This document shows positions 43,116 to 51,529 of a stretch of 64,000 nt of DNA, piece after piece. The stretch covers positions 124,001 through 188,000 of the forward strand of contig BLSF01000010.1 in NCBI GenBank assembly GCA_012862575.1, read 5' to 3'. Below the pieces are notes generated by a model. It made no database searches and had not been told where the DNA came from. It saw nothing but the letters and a program-made list of their open reading frames with translations. Made by a program: the position numbers and the translations under genes. The stretch is from Parietichytrium sp. I65-24A (lineage: Eukaryota; Sar; Bigyra; Thraustochytrida; Thraustochytriidae). Numbering within the stretch: position 1 is the first letter of the stretch; each line of letters opens with the position of its first letter.

Positions 43116-44012
43116 ATGGCAAGGCTCTCGCGCGTAACTGTGGGCAGCCCCGGGCGCTCCCTCGCGTGCGACGTGTGGTCCGTTGCAGTTGCAGTTGCAC
43201 CTGGCGCCGGGCATGAGTATGGTCATGGGCATGGGCATGGGCACGGGACTGGCGTGGGGCTGGTGTTCACTCCGGGCCTTGGGTCCGCCGCCGCGGGCGC
43301 GAAGAGCGATGCGCTGCTCTCTCTGTGCGTGCGCAGGGGCTCCTCCTTCGCGCGATACCCGCTCTTCTCGAGCTTCTCGCGCTCGTCGGCCGAGTGCGGA
43401 GCGGCGGAGGACGGGCTGGACCTGCGGGACGTGGAGCCAAACGCGGCGGCAAAGGACGTGGCGAGCGTTGCGGGCGTGGTGAATGCGCGGCGAGTGGTGC
43501 TCGCAGGCGCGTCGTTCGGCGCGTGGGCGTCTGCGCTAGCTGCTTTGCAGTGGATGGAGATGGAGCGCAGCAAGGGACTCCAGGGACGTGGAGATGGGAA
43601 AGGAGGAGAGCCGTGGGAGGTGGCCGGCGTGGTGATGTTGGGCGGCGCGGTGGAGATGGGCGAGGCTTTGCGGGTGAGAGCAGACGAAGAGGGCGGCGGC
43701 GCCACGCTGGAGTCGCAGTGGTGCGGCGTCATGCGGCTTGGCAGCGAGTTTGTGCGGCAGACCAGGAATGGACCCAGCTTAGAGGAGGTTGGCAGCAGGT
43801 TGGCTGAAATGAAGGTGCCGCTCGTGTGCGTGCATGGCACTGCGGATGACGTGGCACCGATAGAAGCGGTCAGGAGGCTTGTTCAAGCGGCTGGAGACAT
43901 GGGTCATCTTTTGGAGATTCAAGGAGGCGACCATAGGCTCAGTGGAGCAACACACGAAATGGCCAGGTTCGTGGAGCACATGCTATTCGAAAGATATTTG
44001 ACGCCCGGCTGA
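43116..44012 (+). CDS. Alpha/beta hydrolase (TEX30/KANL3-like)
   Basis: 298 residues from the ATG at 43116; the frame is open further upstream only because it reads through the microsatellite. Serine hydrolase fold: nucleophile elbow LAGASFGAWAS with Ser133, a Asp at 244/245 in VHGTADDVAPI, and His273 in GGDHRLSG. This order and the 'GTADDVxP...GGDHRL' pairing resemble the TEX30/KANSL3-type dienelactone-hydrolase-like family. Near the N-terminus, about residues 33-45, is a Gly-His alternating run (HEYGHGHGHGHGTG), coded by a GGGCAT repeat. Substrate unknown. The gene is very GC-rich compared with its surroundings. Confidence 0.85.
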   Translation: MARLSRVTVGSPGRSLACDVWSVAVAVAPGAGHEYGHGHGHGHGTGVGLVFTPGLGSAAAGAKSDALLSLCVRRGSSFARYPLFSSFSRSSAECGAAEDGLDLRDVEPNAAAKDVASVAGVVNARRVVLAGASFGAWASALAALQWMEMERSKGLQGRGDGKGGEPWEVAGVVMLGGAVEMGEALRVRADEEGGGATLESQWCGVMRLGSEFVRQTRNGPSLEEVGSRLAEMKVPLVCVHGTADDVAPIEAVRRLVQAAGDMGHLLEIQGGDHRLSGATHEMARFVEHMLFERYLTPG

Positions 44013-44243
44013 AGCAAGAGCTGTGAGCTAGGCGCCTTTGGTTTCTGCGGACAGTGTTTCTATCGTGAAATACGAAAAATGGTTAGTCGGAATTGAAATG
44101 ATACAGGTATTAAAAGCTGGACTGCCAGCACGTAGGAAAACAGCGATGCCAGAATGAGAGCGACCGGAATGACGGGGTGGGGTCGTCGAATCGATTATAA
44201 GCTTCCCAGAAGCGTTCGACCAAGCCGCTCTTTAGGAGCTAGA

Positions 44244-45725
44244 CTAGACATGGGAACTGGCGCAGAGCAGAAAGGGGCAAACAAGCTCGACCCCGGCCAC
44301 GAATGCGACCACGCGCTCCACAAACTCCGTCACAATGAGGGCGCGGATCTCTGGCTGCATCAAGTCATCCGAAACAAGTGCGTCTACTGTTTCCTGTGCC
44401 TCAGCTACGAGCTTCGCTGCGGTTGCAGGGTTTTGACGTTGGTACCCTGCTCCCAAGGCGAGCAAGTTGGAGGGGCATCGTTCAGGGGAGAACGAGGCGC
44501 ACCCAAGAGCGAGGCCAAGGTCTCTCTGAACGACGTATTTGGCTTCCACGATTCCTTTAACGAAGATGTCGGCCGCGCTCTGATCTGTAGTTTTTTCTAT
44601 AATTTCTCTCAAGTATAGTGCCAACTCTGACAACTTTTGTTCTTGCGTTGCCTCGCTGGGCTTGGTAAATCGACTGGGCAGTGTCTGGAAAGTTGACAAC
44701 TTGGTTGAAACCGTCTCCGCACGCGCTGTCGACCAAGTGTTCACACTCACCGAGAGATTCGTGCCGAGGCACTCAAATGGACTGACTCGGTGTCCCCAGT
44801 AGGGAGGAAGGTACAATACCTCGCCTGGGTAGAGCTCTGCCACTTGAGCGTTGACAAGAGGCTCGCTGTCGCCCAGTTGCTCGAGCTGAGATTGGCGGTC
44901 GTGGAGATGGCCCACTGGGTACATTCGCATCTGCTCCCATTCCGTAGGGGCAATCAACCAGAATCTTTTACACCCATGAACTTGGGCAAACATATTGTGT
45001 GCGCCATCGTAGTGCAACCCTGTCACCGTTCCTGCCCTTGCAATCCACAGGTTTGTGGTGTGGGACAAGGCGCTGTGCTGTTGGCCCTTTGCCGGTTCGG
45101 AGAATTGCAAAAAGTCCCTTGGTGAAACCTGAGCGTCAAGTGCACTCTTTTCCAGATCAGGCTCCCAGAGATTTGAAATGTAGCTTGGTGTCTCGTCATT
45201 GAGGAATTCTCGCATTGTGACGCTATCTTGTACCACTTTCGGCTCCGGAATTGCGCGACGCAGACGCTCGCTAGCGTGTCTCATGAACTGTTTATCATGC
45301 TCATACACAAAAAGATTTGAGTGGTCGAGGTTTTGAAAACGCAGAAGAGAGATTTCACCAAGCTCGGTCTCTAGATACTCGGCTTCCCAAGCCGACACCG
45401 CAGACCAATTTGCAGCAGGTGAGCCCGTCAAAATCGTTGGCAACTCTTCACTCCTCGACCAGGAATCCCACGCCTCTCGATTCACGTCAGAGCCCACGTT
45501 CATCCAGCCTGGTGCAACTGTTGCATTCACCAACCTGGTGCTACCTCCGCCGCGCCACGCCGCGCTACCAATCTGCGCGTCTTTCGCACCGTCACTCCGC
45601 GAGCTTATGAATGCGACCACAAGAGACCCGCATGCCGTCGCGAGGACAGCTGGCCATTTCACAAAGCTCACGGCTGATTCTCCGCCGTGAACATTTTTGC
45701 GAGTCGCCGGTCGTTTCCGAGCCAT
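44244..45725 (-). CDS. Membrane-anchored JmjC/cupin-8 2-oxoglutarate oxygenase
   Basis: 493 residues from the ATG at 45725; the longer frame would need a TTG start. A basic N-terminus and one membrane segment (about 22-40, WPAVLATACGSLVVAFI) suggest a type II protein with a lumenal catalytic domain. The cupin core has the iron-binding triad His238-x-Asp240 (GLHYDGAHN) and His312 (YWGHRVSPF), plus GCKRFWLIAPTEW and ELYPGEVLYLPPYW as expected for JmjC/cupin-8 hydroxylases. The C-terminal 130 residues are helical. Related lumenal JmjC proteins hydroxylate secretory proteins, so that is the best guess for function. N-glycosylation sequons (NAT, NWS, NLS) agree with a lumenal site. Confidence 0.87.
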   Translation of the reverse strand: MARKRPATRKNVHGGESAVSFVKWPAVLATACGSLVVAFISSRSDGAKDAQIGSAAWRGGGSTRLVNATVAPGWMNVGSDVNREAWDSWSRSEELPTILTGSPAANWSAVSAWEAEYLETELGEISLLRFQNLDHSNLFVYEHDKQFMRHASERLRRAIPEPKVVQDSVTMREFLNDETPSYISNLWEPDLEKSALDAQVSPRDFLQFSEPAKGQQHSALSHTTNLWIARAGTVTGLHYDGAHNMFAQVHGCKRFWLIAPTEWEQMRMYPVGHLHDRQSQLEQLGDSEPLVNAQVAELYPGEVLYLPPYWGHRVSPFECLGTNLSVSVNTWSTARAETVSTKLSTFQTLPSRFTKPSEATQEQKLSELALYLREIIEKTTDQSAADIFVKGIVEAKYVVQRDLGLALGCASFSPERCPSNLLALGAGYQRQNPATAAKLVAEAQETVDALVSDDLMQPEIRALIVTEFVERVVAFVAGVELVCPFLLCASSHV

Positions 45726-47518
45726 CCCGTTCTCCACGTCCACGTCTCTTCTTCTTCTTCTTCTACTCTTCTTGCCGCCTTGCTCACGTGCGCGAGGACA
45801 GTTTGTGAGCACGTTGCTTACAAGTCTAATTCTAAAAAGACGCAACCTGCACTCGGCACATGAGCTCCCTCACTCTTTCGATCTTCCACGTTATAGACAA
45901 TTCATCACTGCTGTCCCTCGATCCCTTGGACGCGTGTCCTATTCACCTCCACACCCCTCTCAACAAGTTTAATATTTATAAACTCACACCTAACTACTAT
46001 CATATAAATTTAAACCACACGAGGGCTCTAGATCACGGCAATCTCACAATTATCACGTGTGTACTTGCGCTATAGTTTAGTATAATTGTCGGATATAGTC
46101 TTGGAGGATGTTGGATGTTGATGAAAATCTGAATTCTGATTTTGCTCTTTTCACACTATTTGTTCTTCTTGTTCTCTGGAATTTGGGGTCTTTGGAAGAA
46201 TAGCTTTTAATTTCGCCAGTTGAGCTCAAGGTGTTTCTCGGTCGAGCAGTACAACAAAAACGCGACGTACACGATCAGTTTTCGGGTCAAGTCTGTCCAC
46301 GGCCACAAGAAGCACATCTTTGAAATTAAAATTCAGAATTTAGAAAGGGAGCCTCGCTCCTGACAATTTGCTTAACTTTAGAAGAGTCTCTTAGCTGCAA
46401 TCTGGCGTGGACTCTGTTGCACACGGTTTTCATATCCGTTTCGCCCAGACACCTCGCTGCGTCTGTGGGATGAATTATATCCTGACAACAAGGCCTTTTG
46501 CTTTGAAATGTGTGAAGCTTTTAAGCTTTTGACCGATGCTGATGCTGTCGTGGCTTTTGAAGACGAAGACTTCACCAGCTTTCTCATCAGCTCTAAAGAG
46601 TTCATCTGCTAATGAATAGGAAGTTTCATGATTGACGGCCCTGTGTTTGGCGGACTCCCTGTCGTGATTTTTCCGGCTATTGCGGGCATGACAAATTTCA
46701 AGCCCGTGCGTGATGACGAGCGAACCAAGCTCGGTCTCGCTCAGCTGTAGTAAATTTTAAGCACGGTCAACTTCGATCAACAGAGAACGCCAAGTCAATG
46801 TGCCTCACGTGCAGCTCGTCTTCACGGAAGAACGCTTGGTATATATTCGCCATAGTTTGGTCTCTTTCATGATATCGGCTGGGCTCCGTCTGATTAACTG
46901 TTGATCTCCCTCTTCATGGTCCAATCCTTGGTGTATGTTGCAAATACGGGTTCATTCGCATTGGCCGGCTTCAAGATCTAGCTGTGTTTCACAAGCCGCT
47001 TCAAGCACCGACCTTAGATGACGAGATGCTTCAAGCAGAGACACTTCCTTGGAACGACTTGAAACCTTTCAATCTAGGGCTCCAAGAGAACCTTCTCAGT
47101 CCTCTTTGCTGATGCGAAGGATCACTTTTCTCATGGAACCTTCATCGCAATCCTCTCTTTGCCAAACCGCGACCACGTCCCGCGGAAGCACACCGTGCGT
47201 GCTCTGGGTTGTCCACGTCGATGAACCACATCAGCCGGCGACACAGCATTGCGTGGAGGTCAAACCAGCAAGACCGCATGCTTGCATCGGAAATTTTGCA
47301 TTTCGTTTTTACTGCTATGAACACTAAACAGTTACAGCAATTGCACTACCCTTCGAGACAACCGCACGTTCATCAGCGAGGACACATTACGCATACGCCC
47401 GCACGCAAACCTGGCAGTCACGACTACATCGAAGCAATAGAGGAGCGAGGTTAAATTAACAAACAAACAAAGAGAGAGAGATAGTGCAAGAGAGAGATAG
47501 AGAGAGAGAGGTATTCGC
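45726..47518. other. Divergent intergenic region with unresolved open frames
   Basis: 1.8 kb. Between about 46200 and 46760 several frames on both strands are open and look protein-like: a minus ATG-to-TAA frame at 46378-46605 (75 residues, ends AAKRLF), a minus frame at 46207-46317 (MCFLWPWTDLTRKLIVYVAF), and plus frames with no start. They overlap and cannot all be real. A GA-rich tract (47468-47511) directly precedes the ASNSD1 ATG. Confidence 0.4.
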
Positions 47519-49546
47519 ATGTGCGGGCTGGACGTGGAGGTGTCGCAGAACAGCGGTATCTCGGGCGTGTGCGAAGAAGTAGAGTTCTACGAGGATTCGG
47601 AAACAGGGGATGAAGAGAGTGTGCGCGCAGCACTGTGGAGACGCGGGCCTGATGGATGTGGCAAGGCGACTGTCTCGGTGGCTCAGGAAGGGTGGAAGAT
47701 CGTAATGCGAGCGTCGGTGCTGAGCCTTCGAGGACCTGCCCGACAGCCCTTACGAGACGCGCAAGGAAATTTGCTCGCGTACAACGGCGAAGTGTATGAA
47801 TCGGACTCAAAGCTGGGGATGGACATCGGGGAAGGGGCCAGCGATACTCTTGCGGTCGCAAGCGCTTTGGCTCGCGCAGCAGGAGGACTGGAGGCTGGAT
47901 CTGGATCATCTGACGAAGAGGAGAGGCTTACGGCCGCTTGGGCCATGGTTCGCGACACACTTGAGGGTTTGAAAGGACCGTGGGCTCTTGTGTATTGGCA
48001 CGCTTCCTCGCAAACTCTCTATTATGCAAGGGACCGGTTGGGGAGGCGAAGTATGCTGGTCGGCTCGGATTCCTGGAGTGAGCAGCATCCTGTTTCGTTT
48101 CGAATCGCATCCGTGGCGGAGGCGCATACCTCGCCCTCTGACTGGCTGGAACTCGCGCCTCGAGGAGTTTACCGCATCCGCTTCCGAAACACAATAGACC
48201 GCTTAATACCTGATATCCTTCCCTGGAATGAATTGGCCTTCCCAAAGTCAATCTCGATGCCGGAAGGCAGTAGTAAAGAAGCAGAGGTTTCAGCAATCCT
48301 CCATAGCGCAGCAGACCTGAAAACCGTTCTAAGCGAGGCTGTACGAAAACGCGTACAGTGCAACAATGGTTCGCAGATTGCGATACTTTTCTCTGGGGGG
48401 CTTGACTGTGCTGTGCTCGCAGCGCTGGCTCACGAACACGTTCCATCTCAACAGCCAATAGATCTCCTGAGCGTATGCTTCAAGAAGGAGCGCGATAGCC
48501 CAGATAGACTCACAGCTCTGCAGACTTGGGCAGAGCTTAAATTACGATTTCCAGACCGAGTTTGGAACTTGGTTTGCGTCAACTCATCGTTTGACGAGGT
48601 TTTCCAATATGAGCGACGAATTTACTCCCTTATTGTGCCAAACACGACGCACATGGACTTCAACATTGGCGCGGCGCTTTGGTTTGCCGCTAGCGGGAGA
48701 GGAATCCTGTGCCAAGCTTCTGCGGAGACATCGGCGAGTGATCTCCTTGAGGAGGACCTCTCGGACCTGCTTCAGCGAAGCGGTGACCTCCCTAGCACTG
48801 CGAAACCAGCCACGAAGGAGCCATTAGCCCCACCCGTATGCGCGGTTGCCGGACCTCGGTGCAGTGGCCGTGGGAAGCCCAAATGTTCTTTCAAGGCGTG
48901 CGGAATCTGCTGTAGATTCAAGCAGTTGAACAGTGATGACTGCGAATTAGCTTGTAGCGCGCATAAGCTGAATAAGAGAGGCCAGAGCAAGAAGAGAAAA
49001 GCCGACGCCGTGGTTGATTCTGCAGAGGGCGGCGACGCCAAAAAAACTATTTTAGAGCCAGCAGATGTGACTCCTGCTGTCACGTATTGTACCCCAGCAA
49101 AAATTCTTTTGAGTGGGCTCGGCGCAGATGAGCTGATGGGCGGTTACGGCAGACACAGAGTGGAGTATAAAAAAGGTGGCTGGAAGTCCCTTCGCGAAGA
49201 GATGGACCGAGATATTGGCAGACTCTGGAGCCGAAATCTTGGTCGCGACGATCGATGTATTTCGGATCGCAGCAAGGAAGTTCGGCAACCTTATTTGGAT
49301 GAAAATGTCATTGCAGTTTTGCACACGATTCCGACGCAATTTATTACGGACCCCACACTCGGTGCAGGCTTGGGGGAAAAACGGCTGCTGAGGTTGGTTT
49401 GTGCTCAGCTGGGGCTCCAAAAGACAGCAAGGCTTGCGAAGCGCGCCATTCAGTTCGGCACGCGTATTGCCCAACTCTCACGCGGGCATGCCGAAGGTAG
49501 CAACCGGGCATTCCAAGCAGACACCCCTTACGAGTTGAAGAGCTAA
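47519..49546 (+). CDS. ASNSD1-like asparagine-synthetase-domain protein with Cys-rich insert
   Basis: 675 residues, one exon. It starts MCGLD, like class II glutamine amidotransferases (Cys2), with RRGPDGCG and LAYNGEVYE (the N-terminal nucleophile domain) and ARDRLGRRSML. The C-terminal synthetase domain has a PP-loop-type ATP site ILFSGGLDCAVLA (Ser292-Asp296), MDFNIGAALWFAASGRG and SGLGADELMGGYGRHR (532-547). This architecture, with residues spread as in ASNSD1 and not in true ASNS, favours ASNSD1. Unusually, residues about 441-490 carry a Cys-rich basic insert (CSGRGKPKCSFKACGICCRF, then a C-x4-C-x2-H) between the ATP site and the GADE block, resembling a zinc-binding module. Activity is unproven in the family. 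Confidence 0.9.
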   Translation: MCGLDVEVSQNSGISGVCEEVEFYEDSETGDEESVRAALWRRGPDGCGKATVSVAQEGWKIVMRASVLSLRGPARQPLRDAQGNLLAYNGEVYESDSKLGMDIGEGASDTLAVASALARAAGGLEAGSGSSDEEERLTAAWAMVRDTLEGLKGPWALVYWHASSQTLYYARDRLGRRSMLVGSDSWSEQHPVSFRIASVAEAHTSPSDWLELAPRGVYRIRFRNTIDRLIPDILPWNELAFPKSISMPEGSSKEAEVSAILHSAADLKTVLSEAVRKRVQCNNGSQIAILFSGGLDCAVLAALAHEHVPSQQPIDLLSVCFKKERDSPDRLTALQTWAELKLRFPDRVWNLVCVNSSFDEVFQYERRIYSLIVPNTTHMDFNIGAALWFAASGRGILCQASAETSASDLLEEDLSDLLQRSGDLPSTAKPATKEPLAPPVCAVAGPRCSGRGKPKCSFKACGICCRFKQLNSDDCELACSAHKLNKRGQSKKRKADAVVDSAEGGDAKKTILEPADVTPAVTYCTPAKILLSGLGADELMGGYGRHRVEYKKGGWKSLREEMDRDIGRLWSRNLGRDDRCISDRSKEVRQPYLDENVIAVLHTIPTQFITDPTLGAGLGEKRLLRLVCAQLGLQKTARLAKRAIQFGTRIAQLSRGHAEGSNRAFQADTPYELKS

Positions 49547-49866
49547 ATTCGCAAGGGGACCTGCGGGGGTATATTGTTTCTTGAAACAACAACATGTAAA
49601 TATCGATATTGAGAGAAAAAGTACGCCAGAAGTATATTTCGTTTTATGTTAGAAGAACAAATTGCCAAGCCATCAGGCAATTTCGCTTGTAAAAAATAAG
49701 CACGTAAAATTCACACAATTAGTCGTGGAGTGGAGCGCAGGCAGTCCACGAAAAAGTTTGACAGATGCCCAGCTCAAAGGTGCGTCTATTATTAAGAATG
49801 AGACTGCAGAGGCGACACGCCTACCGAGTGCAGTAACGACTGAAGATTTTAAAACGACACACGCGG
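49547..49866. other. Convergent 3' intergenic region
   Basis: 320 bp between convergent genes. AT-rich start, no feature seen. Confidence 0.5.
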
Positions 49867-50802
49867 CTAGAGTCTGCCTTCGGCGGCGAGAAAGTCAAAA
49901 AGGGCATCGTGAAACCAAGGGACAGGAACATGGTGACCAGCCTCGTGCTCGCGAGCGACACCGTTGTTGAATTTTCGCCACAAAGCTTCACTTTTACTCA
50001 TGACGATCATACGGTCCATCGGACTGTACACGTGTAGAGATTTGACCTGAGGGCAAACTTTGAGGCTCTCCGAGAAGGCATATCCGGAGCAAAACACGCC
50101 GACCTTCATCCCAAACTCCTCGGCCATACCTTCTGAGCAGATCAAACTTGCCAAGCTCGCGCCCTGGCTGAAGCCAACCACACCGTCGAACGGTTCCCCG
50201 GCATCTTTGTGCTTTTGCACGGTCATCCTGACCGCATCTAGCGACTCTTGCACACCAACGAGATTGGCGGCCCATCGAGCATCCGTGCTCTCACTTGCAT
50301 CTTCGCCTGCCAATTCCGTTTCGGTTTCCGTTTCTGATCCACTTCCCGTTTCGCCCGCCTTTGCCTTCCACCACCAAGCCCTTGTCAAACACGCTCTATT
50401 CGCCTTGGCAGGGTCGCGAGCCTTGGTCTTCACCGAGGCGTTGCCGCCAAGCCTCACTTGCGCCTTGACGACGTGAGGGGCGTCCAAAGCCACAAGCCTC
50501 ACCATCGCGTTAGCTTTTCTGACAATCTCGACGGCATTGGCCGGATCCGGCCGGTTTCCTTCGCCATCAATCTCGATCAATTCCGCTCTCGACGCGTCGG
50601 CCTCAGCTTCGGCGTTTGCCAAGTCCCTGCTCGCGACGTCGGTCCCACCGCACGTGGGAGCGAGTACGTTGGCGCGTACGCGGGGACCCACGTGCTGCCC
50701 GCTCTCCTGATCGCGTCCCAAACGTACGCCGGTAAGGCGCTCGCAGCAGACGCGCCCATTCTGATAACGCCCGTGCAGGGCCAGCAGCTTTACGCTCCGC
50801 AT
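49867..50802 (-). CDS. FSH1-family serine hydrolase
   Basis: 311 residues, ATG at 50802. It begins VKLLALHGRYQNG, the typical FSH1 opening. The nucleophile elbow is VVGFSQGASLAS with Ser212, followed by VGVFCSGYAF, Asp263 in VYSPMDRMI and His290 in AGHHVP, giving the Ser-Asp-His triad of the family (yeast FSH1-3, human OVCA2). Compared with the usual 200-240 residues the protein has an insert of about 70 residues (about 110-180) between the first strand region and the nucleophile, containing WWWKAKAGETGSGS and an ETETETE run. It may be a loop or a missed intron; no GTRAGT/AG pair was recognised there. Substrate is unknown. Confidence 0.85.
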   Translation of the reverse strand: MRSVKLLALHGRYQNGRVCCERLTGVRLGRDQESGQHVGPRVRANVLAPTCGGTDVASRDLANAEAEADASRAELIEIDGEGNRPDPANAVEIVRKANAMVRLVALDAPHVVKAQVRLGGNASVKTKARDPAKANRACLTRAWWWKAKAGETGSGSETETETELAGEDASESTDARWAANLVGVQESLDAVRMTVQKHKDAGEPFDGVVGFSQGASLASLICSEGMAEEFGMKVGVFCSGYAFSESLKVCPQVKSLHVYSPMDRMIVMSKSEALWRKFNNGVAREHEAGHHVPVPWFHDALFDFLAAEGRL

Positions 50803-51179
50803 GCCCCACTCTCCAACTGCTCGTCCCGACTGTCCCTGCTAGTCCCAACTCGTCCAAACTCGTCCCAATCGCCACGCTGTCCCAGTGGGCGCGAACAACG
50901 CAATTCAGCGCTGGGACGCGCGCGCAACTGTGGGATCTGTGGGAGCTGTGGGAGCTGTGGGGTCTCTTTGAGTCGCAAGCTCTGAGAAGTAAAACGTGAA
51001 AAGACGGAAGGGAAGGACTTGGGGTGTGAACTGCTAAGGGATGTATGGGGTTAATTATAGGAGTGAGAGGTCGGGAGGGACTGTTGTGGTGGAAGTAGTT
51101 AGTGGCATGCGTGTGAATGAATAATGTCATGACGTGCGCGGACTTGCCGGAAAGGGGGAAAACGAGAAGCAACAAGTAG
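50803..51179. other. Upstream region of the FSH1-like gene
   Basis: 377 bp, GC-rich with CTCCCACAGCTC-like and CGTCCCAACT-like short repeats near 50820-50960. No gene is supported. Confidence 0.4.
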
Positions 51180-51434
51180 ATGGAAAGGACTTGTTTCGGT
51201 CCTTGTTGTTCGGTTTCAGCTCCTTGTCGATATGAATCCGTGGACAGCGTTGTGAATTGCAAGAGCGGACGGGTTCTGTCGTGCTCTCCGCGAGCAAAAG
51301 AAATAAATCGGACAACTCCGCAGGGGAGACCAGTTGATGTGCCAAACTATGCACAGATGGCACAACAGGGCAATGGTTGCTTGTTTGTCATGCCTGTCAT
51401 CGGGACTGGTGAGGAGGCTGAGAAGAAAGAGTAA
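51180..51434 (+). CDS. Possible small Cys-rich protein
   Basis: An ATG-started frame of 84 residues (MERTCFGPCCSVSAPC...) with six Cys, ending VDVPNYAQMAQQGNGCLFVMPVIGTGEEAEKKE-type sequence: polar, then hydrophobic, then acidic. It sits alone between two minus-strand genes and ends 95 bp before the MPP stop. No signal peptide, no known family. The case rests on a clean start, protein-like C-terminal composition and available space. It may be chance. Confidence 0.3.
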   Translation: MERTCFGPCCSVSAPCRYESVDSVVNCKSGRVLSCSPRAKEINRTTPQGRPVDVPNYAQMAQQGNGCLFVMPVIGTGEEAEKKE

Positions 51435-51529
51435 AGTGGGAATTAAAGATGAACGACTCTCGACTCTGATTAGCGTGGAAAAGGAGAATGGATTGTGAGA
51501 AAAAAAAAACATGCTCCCGCTCGCACTTT

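Noticed and set aside
42822-43244. 140-codon minus frame with CCMLYVV repeats
   Set aside because: Pure read-through of the same microsatellite.
45726-45845. 40-residue basic N-terminal extension of the JmjC protein
   Set aside because: It needs a TTG start; the ATG at 45725 directly precedes the signal anchor.
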